Below are positions 38,667-47,431 of a stretch of 64,000 nt of DNA, in pieces. The stretch is taken from positions 1-64,000 of the forward strand of contig NZ_SOAZ01000010.1 of the NCBI RefSeq assembly GCF_004364155.1. Reading direction: 5' to 3'. The notes beneath the pieces are model-generated. The model was not told where the DNA came from and searched no databases. It saw only the letters and a list, made by a program, of their open reading frames with translations. The stretch's first letter is position 1; every line of letters begins with the position of its first letter. A program made the translations under genes and the position numbers. The DNA comes from Fonticella tunisiensis (GTDB taxonomy: Bacteria; Bacillota; Clostridia; Clostridiales; Caloramatoraceae).

Positions 38667-39164
38667 ATGGTAAAAATCGGATTAAAGGCACCGGACTTTA
38701 CTCTTGAAAGCACCAAGGGTAAAATATCCCTTAAGGATTACCTTGGAAAATACATTGTACTATTCTTCTATCCACTGGACTTTACGCCGGTTTGAAGTAC
38801 CGAGGTACCAGAATTTAACCGTAGGTTAAAGGAATTTGAAAAATACAATGCAGCGGTACTTGGTGTAAGCACTGACAGCGTACCAACACATCAAGCATGG
38901 GCTAAATCACTTGGTGGAGTTGATTATCCCCTCATTGCAGACTATAACAAAACCCTTGCAAGAGAATATGGCGTTTTACTGGAAGAGCCCGGCATTGCAC
39001 TCAGAGGAACTTTTATAATAGATCCTGAGGGTATTGTTCAATATATAAATATTAACAATACAAATGTAGGAAGAAATGTAAACGAGTATCTAAGAATTCT
39101 TGCAGCCCTTCAAACAAAGCATGCATGTCCTGTAAACTGGGAAGAGGGTAATCCTACACTATAA
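38667..39164 (+). CDS. Selenocysteine-containing 2-Cys-type peroxiredoxin (in-frame UGA read as Sec)
   Basis: A 165-residue thiol peroxidase (AhpC/BCP type) whose single in-frame TGA (38793-38795) falls at residue 43, exactly where the peroxidatic cysteine belongs: [17 protein letters not shown]40 and R113 of the active site are present, and C154 in KHACPVNW is in the position of a resolving cysteine. An ATG follows AAGGAGG. Eighteen bases after the TGA a perfect 7-base stem with a GTA loop (38814-38830) looks like a bacterial SECIS. Clostridial PrxU-type selenoproteins are known. It would reduce peroxides, probably with thioredoxin. Missed by standard ORF calling. Confidence 0.93.
38814..38830 (+). 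promoter_or_regulatory. Candidate bSECIS hairpin of the peroxiredoxin gene
   Basis: TTTAACC-GTA-GGTTAAA, a perfect stem whose loop starts 25 bases after the UGA, within the range used by bacterial SelB. Confidence 0.6.
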
Positions 39165-39198
39165 TGAAAATGGCTTGCATTTACAAGCCATTTTCATA
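39164..39198. terminator. Bidirectional terminator
   Basis: ATGAAAATGGCTTG/CAAGCCATTTTCAT stem between converging genes. Confidence 0.9.
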
Positions 39199-39745
39199 TA
39201 TTTAAACCACTTTGATATGCAATATTTAATATATTATCATCTATACTTTCAGTATTTCTATCAATTCCTGCAGCTATAATCCTGCCTACCGTATTTATTC
39301 CGTAGCTGTTGAATATGTTTATAACTTCATCTGCAACCCTTCTATAGGCATCCTCCCTCTGATGAGATTGAGTTAAAATAAGTACAGATCTCTTTCCGGA
39401 AGGTAGGTTTAAATCATAATGTCCCTTTGAAAAAGCAAACATTCTCTCCAAGAAGCTTTTTCCAATTCCTGTTATGTAACCCATATAAATCGGTGATGCA
39501 AACAATATAACATCTGCATCATATATATCCCTGTATATCACCTGCATATCATCTCTCTGGACACATCCTTTTTCGCTTTTACACCCATAGCAACCCATAC
39601 ATCCATTAATCTTCATATTAGCGACTTTGTATTTGTCTATGCTTACTTCCTTATGCCCATCCCTTACTCCGCGCAGAAACTCATCAACTAAAATATCACA
39701 ACTCCCGCCAACCCTCGGGCTGCAGGAAACGGCAACAACCTTCAT
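39194..39745 (-). CDS. NADPH-dependent FMN reductase / flavodoxin-like protein
   Basis: Flavodoxin-fold protein of 183 residues. FMN phosphate loop SCSPRVGGSCDILVDEF (about 8-24), FMN-ring loop ASPIYMGYITGIGKSFLERM, and a cysteine-bearing insert KINGCMGCYGCKSEKGCVQRDDM (about 46-68) typical of the clostridial iron-sulfur flavoprotein relatives. The four cysteines could hold a cluster. Electron donor and partner unknown. Confidence 0.85.
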   Translation of the reverse strand: MKVVAVSCSPRVGGSCDILVDEFLRGVRDGHKEVSIDKYKVANMKINGCMGCYGCKSEKGCVQRDDMQVIYRDIYDADVILFASPIYMGYITGIGKSFLERMFAFSKGHYDLNLPSGKRSVLILTQSHQREDAYRRVADEVINIFNSYGINTVGRIIAAGIDRNTESIDDNILNIAYQSGLNI

Positions 39746-39830
39746 AAAATAATCACCCCATTTATAAATTTACCCATTTTTTATATTATAGCACGGGCAT
39801 GGTAATTTTACTATTATAAAAAACACTAAA

Positions 39831-40625
39831 TTAACCGTTTGCTTCCAAATGCTTTATAATAACGGCTGCCGTGTCCTCTATGGCTCTATTTGTAATGTCT
39901 ATAACCTTGCATCTGAGCTTTTTCATAGTCTTATCAGCATACTCAAACTCCGTTAATATCCTTTCCGTATTTGCATATTCTATTCCTCCAAGGCCTCCTA
40001 TCCTTGATATTCTATTTTGCCTTATTTCTATAAGCCTCACTGGATCTATTGTCAGCCCTATTATCTTTTTCCTGTCTATTTCAAAAAGCTCCTTTGGAAT
40101 GGGAACCTCCGGCACCAGAGGAACGTTGGCAGCCTTTATGCCCTTATTTGCAAGATAAACGCTAAGGGGGGTCTTTGAGGTCCTTGAAAGCCCTATCAAA
40201 ACTACATCAGCATTTTTTATACCCCTGTCGTCCTTGCTGTCATCATATTTTATTGCAAACTCCATAGCTTCTATCTTTTTATAATAATCTTCATCAAGCT
40301 TTCTTACTGCACCTGGCTTAAAGCTTGGAGTTTCACCAGTAATTCGTGCAATAGAACTTATACAGGGTCCAAGTATGTTAACAATGTGAATACCCCTTTC
40401 CACCGCCATCTGCATAAGAAAGTCCCTGATGTCAGCCATGACTATTGTTGAAATAATCATGTTATCTTTACCCTGGATTGAATTAATAAAGTTTAAGACC
40501 TCTTCTCTATCCTTTAAATAGGGAACTCTCTTAATCTTTATATCCTGATTAAACTGGCTTACTGCCGCTTTTGCAACCTGTTCAGCCGTCTCACCAATTG
40601 AGTCTGAAACTGCGTAAATTATCAC
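39831..40625 (-). CDS. ppsR: Pyruvate,phosphate dikinase / PEP synthase regulatory protein (kinase-phosphorylase)
   Basis: DUF299-family bifunctional enzyme that inactivates PPDK by ADP-dependent threonine phosphorylation and reactivates it by phosphorolysis. Recognisable parts are YAVSDSIGETAEQVAKAA at the start and the P-loop-like GLSRTSKTPLSVYLANKG (about 150-167). GTG at 40625 fits the GAGGAG site better than ATG at 40634, which directly abuts it. No ppdK is in the window. Confidence 0.92.
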   Translation of the reverse strand: MIIYAVSDSIGETAEQVAKAAVSQFNQDIKIKRVPYLKDREEVLNFINSIQGKDNMIISTIVMADIRDFLMQMAVERGIHIVNILGPCISSIARITGETPSFKPGAVRKLDEDYYKKIEAMEFAIKYDDSKDDRGIKNADVVLIGLSRTSKTPLSVYLANKGIKAANVPLVPEVPIPKELFEIDRKKIIGLTIDPVRLIEIRQNRISRIGGLGGIEYANTERILTEFEYADKTMKKLRCKVIDITNRAIEDTAAVIIKHLEANG

Positions 40626-40924
40626 TTTTATCATCTCCTCTGCTGAAACCTGATGCAACTATTATAGAACATATCATGTGTGATTTAAAACGTTTTTTTA
40701 CTATCTATACTCTATTTTTATTTGTATAAATTAATTACTATTTTTTCCGATATCGATATTAAACTTACCATAATTTCATCTCGATATGAACTAGAACCAC
40801 CATTTTTTATTATAAATCATTAGAATATTTAATCGTTGATATTCTCCCTCGAAGATATAATCATCCTATCTATGATAGATTATAACCATTAACCGTGTAA
40901 TTAAACTTATATCATATAAAATAA

Positions 40925-40966
40925 GTAAATCATTGAATGAAATATATTATTTTATCGCAGTATCTT
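40925..40966 (-). repeat. Interspersed repeat, decayed L-end fragment
   Basis: On the minus strand this reads ACTGCGATAAAATAATATAT and then TTCATTCAATG, close to the repeat core. It lies in the 385-base gap 40626-41010 between ppsR and the patatin gene; the rest of that gap is AT-rich with only a terminator at its end. Confidence 0.55.
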
Positions 40967-40981
40967 TTAGCTACTGGTCTA

Positions 40982-41018
40982 AAAAATAGAACAGGGACTT
41001 ACCCCCTGTTCTATTTTT
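40982..41018 (-). terminator. Terminator of the patatin gene
   Basis: AAAAATAGAACAGGG/CCCTGTTCTATTTTT hairpin. Confidence 0.9.
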
Positions 41019-41907
41019 CAACGTACCATTTTTTAAGAAATTTTTCTGCACTTCTATATCCTGAATTAAATAGTATTCTGCTTCTTTCTTTCGTAATATC
41101 GAATTCAGTCGTTTTTATTCCCATTGTTGGAATCGGTATAGTCCTTATAAAATCCCTCTTTCTTATATATCTTTCATCGTCCTTTTCTATCATAGTGCTT
41201 ATTATATCAAGCCCATAGGAAATAACATCGGTTTTTCCAAGTGACGTAAAGCTCGTATCAGGTTCAACAAGCTTAAAACCCAGTGTAGGCATGCTAACAG
41301 TTTTTCCTTCGTCAAATATCCATATAGGATAGAGGCTGAGTATTCCACCATCAACAATATAGCTTGTTCCATATTTATAACGAAGTTTTATCGGTTTAAA
41401 GTAAAAAGGTATGGCCGTGCTCATTCTTACTGCCCTTGCGATAGGAAATTCTCCTCCGTTTATGCCATAATCTTTAAGGTCATCGGGAATAACAAGCATC
41501 TTTTTTCGAGTTATATCTGAGGCTATAATTTTTAATAAGGATTTATTCTTAAACATTATATGTTTGAATTTCGTTTTCCCCTTTGCATCCAGAAGTTTTT
41601 GCAGCCATTTTTCAAAAAAATCACCGCTATATAACCCCTTTTCCAGTAAAAAGCCAAGGGATTTTCCTATAAGGGGAAGGGACTGCAATCCATCCCTGTC
41701 CTGAAACTTTCGATAATCTAAGCTCATCAATATGTTTTTTATTTCATTTCCACTATATCCTGCTGCAAGCAAAGCTGCAATAGTTGCCCCTGCTGACGTT
41801 CCTGCAAAACAGTTCCACGTAAATCCATTATCCTCCAGACAACATACAGCACCTACAAGACCAATTCCTTTTACTCCACCACCTTCAAATACGGCATTAA
41901 CCTTCAT
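41011..41907 (-). CDS. Patatin-like phospholipase (RssA type)
   Basis: Serine lipase of 298 residues with the patatin catalytic pair: oxyanion loop GGGVKG (9-14), nucleophile GTSAG (36-40, S38) and the catalytic aspartate in VDGGILSLYPI (about 195-205). Probably cleaves membrane phospholipids or acyl-lipids in the cytosol. ATG at 41907 with GGAGGGATG upstream. Possible secreted or membrane targeting is not visible. Confidence 0.9.
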   Translation of the reverse strand: MKVNAVFEGGGVKGIGLVGAVCCLEDNGFTWNCFAGTSAGATIAALLAAGYSGNEIKNILMSLDYRKFQDRDGLQSLPLIGKSLGFLLEKGLYSGDFFEKWLQKLLDAKGKTKFKHIMFKNKSLLKIIASDITRKKMLVIPDDLKDYGINGGEFPIARAVRMSTAIPFYFKPIKLRYKYGTSYIVDGGILSLYPIWIFDEGKTVSMPTLGFKLVEPDTSFTSLGKTDVISYGLDIISTMIEKDDERYIRKRDFIRTIPIPTMGIKTTEFDITKERSRILFNSGYRSAEKFLKKWYVEK

Positions 41908-41969
41908 CATCATCCCTCCATGAATCTCTTATATAGATTATGGAGGGATGAGCAAAATTGTGAAAACCA

Positions 41970-42959
41970 CTAAAAGCCCCTATATTCTTCAAGTGCCTTT
42001 ACAAGAAGTTCAATAGCTCCATTAACATCTTTTATATCAACCATTTCCTGTGGACTGTGAATATATCTGGTTGGAATTGATATTGCACCTGTTGGCACCC
42101 CCGCCCTTGATACATGTATTTCAGCCCCATCAGTTGCGCCACCCTCAAGAACCTCAAGCTGGTACTTGATGTTGTGATTTTTTGCGATATCTATAAGGAA
42201 ATTCTTAACTTTTGGATGGCTTATCATACCTCTGTCCATAATCTTAATTGCAGCGCCCTCCCCAAGTTTAAGGGCCATGGGATGGCAGTTAGGCGTATCT
42301 CCTGTATCAGTTACATCAATTACTATTGCACAGTCAGGTTCGATGGCATAGGCTGAGGTTGCTGCACCGCTTAAATAACTTTCTTCTTGAACAGTGAATA
42401 CGAAGTATACATCGGCATGTGTTTCCTTTAACCTCTTTGCGGCTTCTATAGCAGCATAACATCCAACTCTGTCATCAAGAGCTCCTGTGGATATTCTGTC
42501 TCCATTTACAACGAAGTTTGACTTAAACACGCCAAAATCTCCTATGTTAACTCTCTGAAGAGCCTCCTCCTTGCTGGAAGCTCCTATATCTATATACATA
42601 TCTCCAAGCTTTACATCCTTTATTTCCTTCTTCTCTTCCCTTGAAACTATACCCTCTACTCCATTTTTAAATACAACTGTCTGGGATACTGAAGTGTAGG
42701 GGCTTACATAGCCAATATCAGTAAACCTCAAAAATCCATTTTTGTCTATGCTGGTTACCATAACTCCTATCTGATCCATATGAGCTGAAACCATTATTTT
42801 CCCAATTCCTTTGCCTTTTTTAATTGCAATTACGTTGCCAAGCCTGTCTCTTCTTATCTGGTCCACATAATTCTTTATTTCGCCTATTATAACCTCCGCT
42901 ATTTCATCTTCATTTCCTGATGGCCCAAAGGCTTCTGTTAATTTCTTTAAAAGTTCCAT
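41970..42959 (-). CDS. M42 family metallopeptidase, copy 1
   Basis: Zinc aminopeptidase of the M42 (glutamyl aminopeptidase/FrvX/TET) family, 329 residues. Metal ligands: H in SAHMDQIG (about 59-66), D in LDDRVGCYAA, EE in VQEES, D in VIDVTD and the final H in TRYIHSPQE. Third and last gene of a tandem M42 cluster; ATG overlaps the preceding stop (TAATG). Forms large dodecameric particles in relatives and trims peptides. Confidence 0.93.
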   Translation of the reverse strand: MELLKKLTEAFGPSGNEDEIAEVIIGEIKNYVDQIRRDRLGNVIAIKKGKGIGKIMVSAHMDQIGVMVTSIDKNGFLRFTDIGYVSPYTSVSQTVVFKNGVEGIVSREEKKEIKDVKLGDMYIDIGASSKEEALQRVNIGDFGVFKSNFVVNGDRISTGALDDRVGCYAAIEAAKRLKETHADVYFVFTVQEESYLSGAATSAYAIEPDCAIVIDVTDTGDTPNCHPMALKLGEGAAIKIMDRGMISHPKVKNFLIDIAKNHNIKYQLEVLEGGATDGAEIHVSRAGVPTGAISIPTRYIHSPQEMVDIKDVNGAIELLVKALEEYRGF

Positions 42960-43963
42960 TATAAATCCTCCTCCTCAAGGCTCCTTAATACAAGTTTTAC
43001 CAGGTTAATGGTGTTTTCATAATCCTCTTTATTGATCATGCTTATAGGCGAATGGATATATCTTGTTGGGACTGAAATGGTGGCAGTTAAACATCCTTCC
43101 TTTGTCCTGTGTATCCTCCCAGCATCATTTCCTCCAAACTTACCTCTTCTATACTGATATGGTATATTATTTTTTTCAGCTATCTCGACTATTCTTTTTA
43201 AAAGCTTTCCATTTGCTGAGGATGTCCTATCCATCAATGATATTGCCGGTCCTTCTCCTGGAGTTGTAACGTAATCCTTTTCGTCCTTTGCTATATCTGC
43301 ACAGGTTGTGCCTTCAAAAATAAGTGCTATTTCAGGCTCTATTGCAAAGGCCGCAACTCCAGCGCCCCTAAGGCCAACCTCTTCCTGAACAGTAAAGGTA
43401 CCGTAAATGTCAAGATTAAAATCATCCTTAAGCATCTCGGTGACAACAGCGCATCCAACTCTGTCATCGAGTGCTTTGGCTTTTATGTATTTTCCCATAT
43501 CCACATACTGACTTTCAAATGTTGCATAGTCTCCAGGCTTTACATACTTCTGTACCTCATCCTTACTTGTTGCACCTATATCTATAAAAAGTTCCTTTAT
43601 GTCAACGGGTGAATTCCTTTCAGAAGGACTTTGAAGATGTATTGGCTTTGATCCTATAACGCCAACTGTTTTGGTCCTTCCAAAAACAACTCTTTTTGAT
43701 ATTAAAATTCTTGGGTCTATCCCTCCAACTGGCCTAAATATTATTCTGCCGTCATCCTTAATTTTTGTTACTATAAACCCAACCTCATCCATATGGGCTG
43801 CAAGCATTACCCTTTTTCCATTTCCCTTTTTGTGCACTATGAGATTTCCAAGCTTATCCACTCTGGTTTCCCCTAATTCCTGAACCTTGGATTTTATAAT
43901 CTCCCTTATTTCCTTTTCACAACCTGATACACCAAAGGCATCGGTATATTCCTTAAGCATCAT
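42959..43963 (-). CDS. M42 family metallopeptidase, copy 2
   Basis: Second of three tandem paralogues, about 334 residues. Metal ligands visible in AAHMDEVG, LDDRVGCAV, VQEEVGLRGAG, FEGTTCAD and TRYIHSPIS. ATG at 43963 is 6 bases from GGAGGG; it overlaps the end of copy 3 by 11 bases, and its own stop overlaps copy 1. Sequence differences from the other copies suggest distinct substrate preferences and possible mixed oligomers, which is inference. Confidence 0.93.
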   Translation of the reverse strand: MMLKEYTDAFGVSGCEKEIREIIKSKVQELGETRVDKLGNLIVHKKGNGKRVMLAAHMDEVGFIVTKIKDDGRIIFRPVGGIDPRILISKRVVFGRTKTVGVIGSKPIHLQSPSERNSPVDIKELFIDIGATSKDEVQKYVKPGDYATFESQYVDMGKYIKAKALDDRVGCAVVTEMLKDDFNLDIYGTFTVQEEVGLRGAGVAAFAIEPEIALIFEGTTCADIAKDEKDYVTTPGEGPAISLMDRTSSANGKLLKRIVEIAEKNNIPYQYRRGKFGGNDAGRIHRTKEGCLTATISVPTRYIHSPISMINKEDYENTINLVKLVLRSLEEEDL

Positions 43964-44996
43964 ATACATCCCTCCAATCCTCAAACCAGGATATAAAGTG
44001 GGCTAAAAGCTTTCCAGCCTTTTCAACATCCTTATAATTTAAAACCTCTGTAGATGTATGCATATATTTAACAGGAATTGAAACAAGCAACGTAGGTATC
44101 CCTTCCCTTACAGTCTGTATATTCCATGCGTCAGTTCCCGTATGTCCCGGTGCTACGTCTAAAAAATATGGAATGTTGTTCTCATCTGCAATTGCTCTTA
44201 GCCTATCCGAAAGCTCAGGATGTATATTAGGTCCAACTGTTATTTCAATACCCTTTCCACACTCGGATGTAATGTTGTCGCTTGCATATTTGTCCCCAAA
44301 TGTAACATCTATTGCTATTGCAATGTCGGGATTTATCTCATATGTAGGTGGAATAACTCCTCCAAAGCCGGTTTCTTCATTGGTTGATGAAACAAAATAG
44401 ACGTCTGCGGAGTGCCTCATCTTCTGGAGATATTTTGCACATTCAAACAGTGAGCAAATGCCAGCCCTGTCATCCAGTGCTTTACCCGTAATGTAATCGC
44501 CAAGAAGCTTTGTGCAGTTTATTTTTATGGTTATAAAATCTCCAACTGTTACAAGTTCTGAAATTTCTTCCTTAGTCATTCCTGCATCGATTACCATGTC
44601 ATCCATTGAGATAGCCTTTTTCATATCTTCAGCTGAGAGTACATGCGGCGGCTTTGCACCAATTACGCCATAAACCTCCCTTTTTCCATGTATAATTACC
44701 TCCTGTGCCGGAAGAGTCTTAGGATCAACACCTGCTACCCTTGTAAAATGTACAAATCCCCTTTCATCGATATCCTTAACAATTAATCCTATTTCGTCTG
44801 CATGGGCCTGAACCATTATTTTATACTTTCCGTTTGAGGTTCCTCTTTTTATTGCAGTAAAGTCCCCCAGTTTACCGATTTTTATTTCATCGGTGTATTT
44901 TTTAAAGTATTCTGAGAGTATATTATGTAGATTGTGTTCATTTCCGGATATGCCAAAACTGTCGCTTAACTTAGAAAGCAGTTCCCTTCCTTCCAT
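43953..44996 (-). CDS. M42 family metallopeptidase, copy 3 (first in the operon)
   Basis: First gene of the trio, 347 residues. Metal ligands: QAHADEIGL (about 63-71), LDDRAGICSL, TNEETGFGG, IDVTFGDKYA and VKYMHTSTE. The HTGTDAWN segment contributes to the active site in place of the GGTDA-type loop of copy 1. AAGGAGG lies before the ATG. The three genes overlap or abut, so they are one transcript. Confidence 0.93.
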   Translation of the reverse strand: MEGRELLSKLSDSFGISGNEHNLHNILSEYFKKYTDEIKIGKLGDFTAIKRGTSNGKYKIMVQAHADEIGLIVKDIDERGFVHFTRVAGVDPKTLPAQEVIIHGKREVYGVIGAKPPHVLSAEDMKKAISMDDMVIDAGMTKEEISELVTVGDFITIKINCTKLLGDYITGKALDDRAGICSLFECAKYLQKMRHSADVYFVSSTNEETGFGGVIPPTYEINPDIAIAIDVTFGDKYASDNITSECGKGIEITVGPNIHPELSDRLRAIADENNIPYFLDVAPGHTGTDAWNIQTVREGIPTLLVSIPVKYMHTSTEVLNYKDVEKAGKLLAHFISWFEDWRDVYDA

Positions 44997-45066
44997 CTAA
45001 TACCCTCCTTTTTATCAGATAACATAATTATACCATTAAAGAAAAAAAACAACATAAAAATTATAA

Positions 45067-45094
45067 AAGAGAGAGGAAAATTATCCTCTCTCCC
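45067..45094 (-). terminator. Terminator of ddl
   Basis: GAGAGAGGA/TCCTCTCTC stem overlapping the ddl stop codon, followed by T-rich sequence on the minus strand. Confidence 0.75.
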
Positions 45095-45983
45095 TTAATG
45101 AATATTCAATTATAAGATCAAGCAATCTAGCAAAGGATATTCCCGCAGCTTTGGCACTCTTTGGAAAAAGGCTGTTCTTTGTCATGCCAGGAAGTGTATT
45201 AACTTCAAGAACGTAGGGCTCCCCATCTTTCACTATCATATCTACCCTTGAATAAACGCTGCATTTTAAAAGCTCATAGCATTTTACAGCCATATTTTCA
45301 ACCTTTTTATGAAGTGTTTCTTCAAGCTCAACGACGAACTCATCTGCTCCTCCATCGGTATATTTTGATGTATAGTCAAAGAAGGATGACTTCGGCTTTA
45401 TCGCAAGAACAGGCAGCATCTTTCCATCGAGTATGGGGCAAGTTATTTCATCTCCCTTTATATACTGCTCTATCATAACTTCCCTGTCATACTTTAAGGC
45501 TTCGATTACAGATTCCTTTATTTTCTCTCTGCTGCTGACTATTGTTGTTGCAACACTTGAACCGCCTGAATTTGGCTTTACTACTACAGGATAGCCTAAC
45601 TTTTCAATGGCATCATAATCAATTTCATCTGCATTTCTAACCATGATCCAGTCAGCTGTATTTATGCCATTCATTCTAAGTATCCTCTTTGTCATATCCT
45701 TGTCCATACATATGGCACTGGATAATATTCCACATCCAGTATATGGTATGTTCAATGTTTCAAGAACCCCCTGAACGGTTCCATCCTCTCCAAAATGTCC
45801 ATGAAGTGCAATAAAAGCAAAATCTACACCCTCCGTCTTTTCCATAAGGTCCTTTTTATCATCTATCACTACAGGAACAACTGAATACTTCGTTTTATCA
45901 AGATTGTTTAATATTTCCATGCCAGTATTTAAAGAAACTTCCCTCTCTGAGGAAATTCCACCCATAATAACTCCTATTTTCAT
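45081..45983 (-). CDS. ddl: D-alanine--D-alanine ligase
   Basis: ATP-grasp ligase of 300 residues that makes the D-Ala-D-Ala dipeptide of peptidoglycan. Visible: [14 protein letters not shown] (about 8-21), [16 protein letters not shown] (about 57-72), [14 protein letters not shown] (about 137-150), and [18 protein letters not shown] (about 262-279). It lies upstream of the M42 cluster on the same strand but is separated by its own terminator. Confidence 0.96.
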   Translation of the reverse strand: MKIGVIMGGISSEREVSLNTGMEILNNLDKTKYSVVPVVIDDKKDLMEKTEGVDFAFIALHGHFGEDGTVQGVLETLNIPYTGCGILSSAICMDKDMTKRILRMNGINTADWIMVRNADEIDYDAIEKLGYPVVVKPNSGGSSVATTIVSSREKIKESVIEALKYDREVMIEQYIKGDEITCPILDGKMLPVLAIKPKSSFFDYTSKYTDGGADEFVVELEETLHKKVENMAVKCYELLKCSVYSRVDMIVKDGEPYVLEVNTLPGMTKNSLFPKSAKAAGISFARLLDLIIEYSLRERG

Positions 45984-46021
45984 TTTAAACCCTCCATATT
46001 CTTCAATGCTTTTCCTATCAT

Positions 46022-46130
46022 TTAAAATTCCTTTTCAACATCTTCAATCTCACCATAAAAATCCAGTCCATGTGGTGTCTTGCCTGTCATTGTCTACAAA
46101 GAAAACGTCTGTCTTTGTAAAAACCTCCCC
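46022..46130 (-). pseudogene. Possible small gene remnant with one frameshift
   Basis: On the minus strand a GGGGAGG site is followed by an open frame reading FTKTDVFFVDNDRQDTTWTGF. A shift of one base at a five-T run (about 46055-46060) would continue it into [11 protein letters not shown] and a TAA. No start codon is visible in the right place. It might be a relic, a misread small gene, or coincidence. The rest of the 410-base gap 45984-46393 holds only a repeat fragment. Confidence 0.3.
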
Positions 46131-46184
46131 TTTATTATAACATTCTCAATGCATTTTTCCAGCGTTTATTTTACTATCCATTCA

Positions 46185-46265
46185 CATTCAACTCTATTCA
46201 TTCCATATACTTTTTTTCGCAACGTCTTTGAAGGCCAAAACTGGCACAAGAAGCCAATTTATATT
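46185..46265 (+). repeat. Interspersed repeat, decayed R-end
   Basis: CATATACTTTTTTTCGCAAC and AAAACTGGCACAAGAAGCCA match the right end of copy B (CATATATTCTTTATC... GAACTGGCACAACACG). Only this end is present. It lies between ddl and the first DUF378 gene. Confidence 0.6.
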
Positions 46266-46393
46266 TTTAAGCAAAGATAAAACAAATAAAAAAGCCCATC
46301 ACGTGTATTTTTACTTCCATATGATTATAGAATATTAAAAATCCTGAATAATACTACTTGTATATGGAACAATAATTTTAGAGGTGGTTTAAT

Positions 46394-46621
46394 ATGGAAA
46401 GAAGGAATTTTTTAAATATGATGAGTCTGACCCTCGTGGTAATAGGAGGGGTTAACTGGGGATTCGTTTCTCTGTTTGGTTTTGATCCCCTTGCCCTTCT
46501 CCTTGGAGGATATAATACTCTTCTTGCAAAACTGGTATATGGAGCAGTTGGACTTGGTGCCCTGTGGGTATTTTATGCGTATATGCTAACACCGGGCAAT
46601 AATGCAAGAAAGATGGATTAA
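46394..46621 (+). CDS. DUF378 membrane protein, copy 1
   Basis: Seventy-five residues with two membrane helices; contains VVIGGVNWGFVSLFGFDPLALLLGG, the DUF378 signature. ATG follows GAGGTGG. Function unknown. A second DUF378 gene follows 74 bases downstream. Confidence 0.9.
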   Translation: MERRNFLNMMSLTLVVIGGVNWGFVSLFGFDPLALLLGGYNTLLAKLVYGAVGLGALWVFYAYMLTPGNNARKMD

Positions 46622-46694
46622 TAATTTAATCATAATTTCTAACACTCAAAAATATATTTATACTGTAACCGTATATTATATAGGGGGGTTAACC

Positions 46695-46889
46695 TTGAAG
46701 CTATTGAATAAAATAGCGTTAATCCTTATAATCATCGGGGCTGTTAACTGGGGACTTATTGGTTTATTTAAACTTGACCTTGTTGCAGAACTGTTTGGTG
46801 GAATGAAAAGTATACTTTCAAGAATTGTTTACTCCCTTATAGGTCTTTCAGGACTCTATATCATATATGAGAGTCTAAAAAGGAAATAG
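46695..46889 (+). CDS. DUF378 membrane protein, copy 2
   Basis: Sixty-four residues from TTG at 46695, which is 6 bases after GGGGGG. The core IIIGAVNWGLIGLFKLDLVAELFGG aligns with copy 1. An in-frame extension to 46602 overlaps copy 1 and lacks a ribosome site. The two are likely cotranscribed and derive from a duplication. Confidence 0.88.
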   Translation: MKLLNKIALILIIIGAVNWGLIGLFKLDLVAELFGGMKSILSRIVYSLIGLSGLYIIYESLKRK

Positions 46890-46914
46890 AGAGAAGGAAG
46901 CTTCTCTCTTTTTT
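46888..46914 (+). terminator. Terminator after the DUF378 pair
   Basis: AGAGAGAAG-GAAG-CTTCTCTCT followed by a T tract. Confidence 0.85.
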
Positions 46915-47024
46915 ATATTTCAGCACCTGTTCAAGTCCTCAACATCCTGCATTTTCAGCCATATATTATACAAACATATTTTTACTGTAAAGGATAATTT
47001 CAAAACATAATTTTTATTTGTTGT

Positions 47025-47092
47025 GCGCACTATATTTTTCATCACAACAACTTTTAAAGCTAAAACTAACGAAGCAAGTAAAGTTTAATTTC
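47025..47092 (-). repeat. Interspersed repeat, decayed L-end
   Basis: On the minus strand: ACTTGCTTCGTTAGTTTTAG, then AAAGTTGTTGTGATGAAAAATATAGTGCGC. This parallels the end of copy C2 (ACTTGTTGTGCTAGATAAATTTACAGATTGCG, then TTGCGATAAAAAATATA). Weak identity but same order of blocks. Confidence 0.45.
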
Positions 47093-47115
47093 TATAAATA
47101 CCTATGAAGAAAATT

Positions 47116-47286
47116 TTAATTGAAATTTTCTTCAAAGAAGATTTCAGATTCGGTTTCCCTGCACCACCTTGTAATGATGCACATGCCCATGTTTCGGGGG
47201 CAATTTCTGCATATACATTGACTATCTTCACCACCGCATTTTCCGTTTTTAAACTCAGGACACTTTGTACAATTTTTACCTGCCAT
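47116..47286 (-). CDS. Small cysteine-rich protein next to a HesB-like selenoprotein
   Basis: Fifty-six residues with seven or more cysteines arranged as CTKCPEFKNGKCGG, CICRNCPRNMGMC and WCRETES. The frame used by a longer overlapping ORF (to 47309) gives a protein without this pattern; this frame has a GGAGG site 10 bases before its ATG. The spacing suggests a small metal or iron-sulfur protein. It lies downstream of the selenoprotein on the same strand (145-base gap), perhaps in one operon. Not recognised; may be conserved in clostridia. Confidence 0.65.
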   Translation of the reverse strand: MAGKNCTKCPEFKNGKCGGEDSQCICRNCPRNMGMCIITRWCRETESEIFFEENFN

Positions 47287-47431
47287 TTACCCTGCACCTC
47301 CCTGGCCATTTATCCTGCCAAATTTTATTATACCAATTTGTTGTACCGGTTCTTTTGTAAAATTTCTGCCTCTAAATATGATTAAACTGTAACAAAGGGA
47401 GGTTCAATTAACCCGCCTTTAGATGAAAATA

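Noticed and set aside
38667-38795. Peroxiredoxin TGA as a nonsense mutation making a pseudogene
   Set aside because: The stop coincides exactly with the catalytic cysteine, the rest of the frame is intact, a SECIS-like hairpin follows, and a second selenoprotein gene lies nearby.
47085-47309. A 74-codon minus-strand ORF overlapping the cysteine-rich small protein
   Set aside because: The alternative frame from 47286 has a clear cysteine pattern and compact protein-like composition; the longer frame does not.
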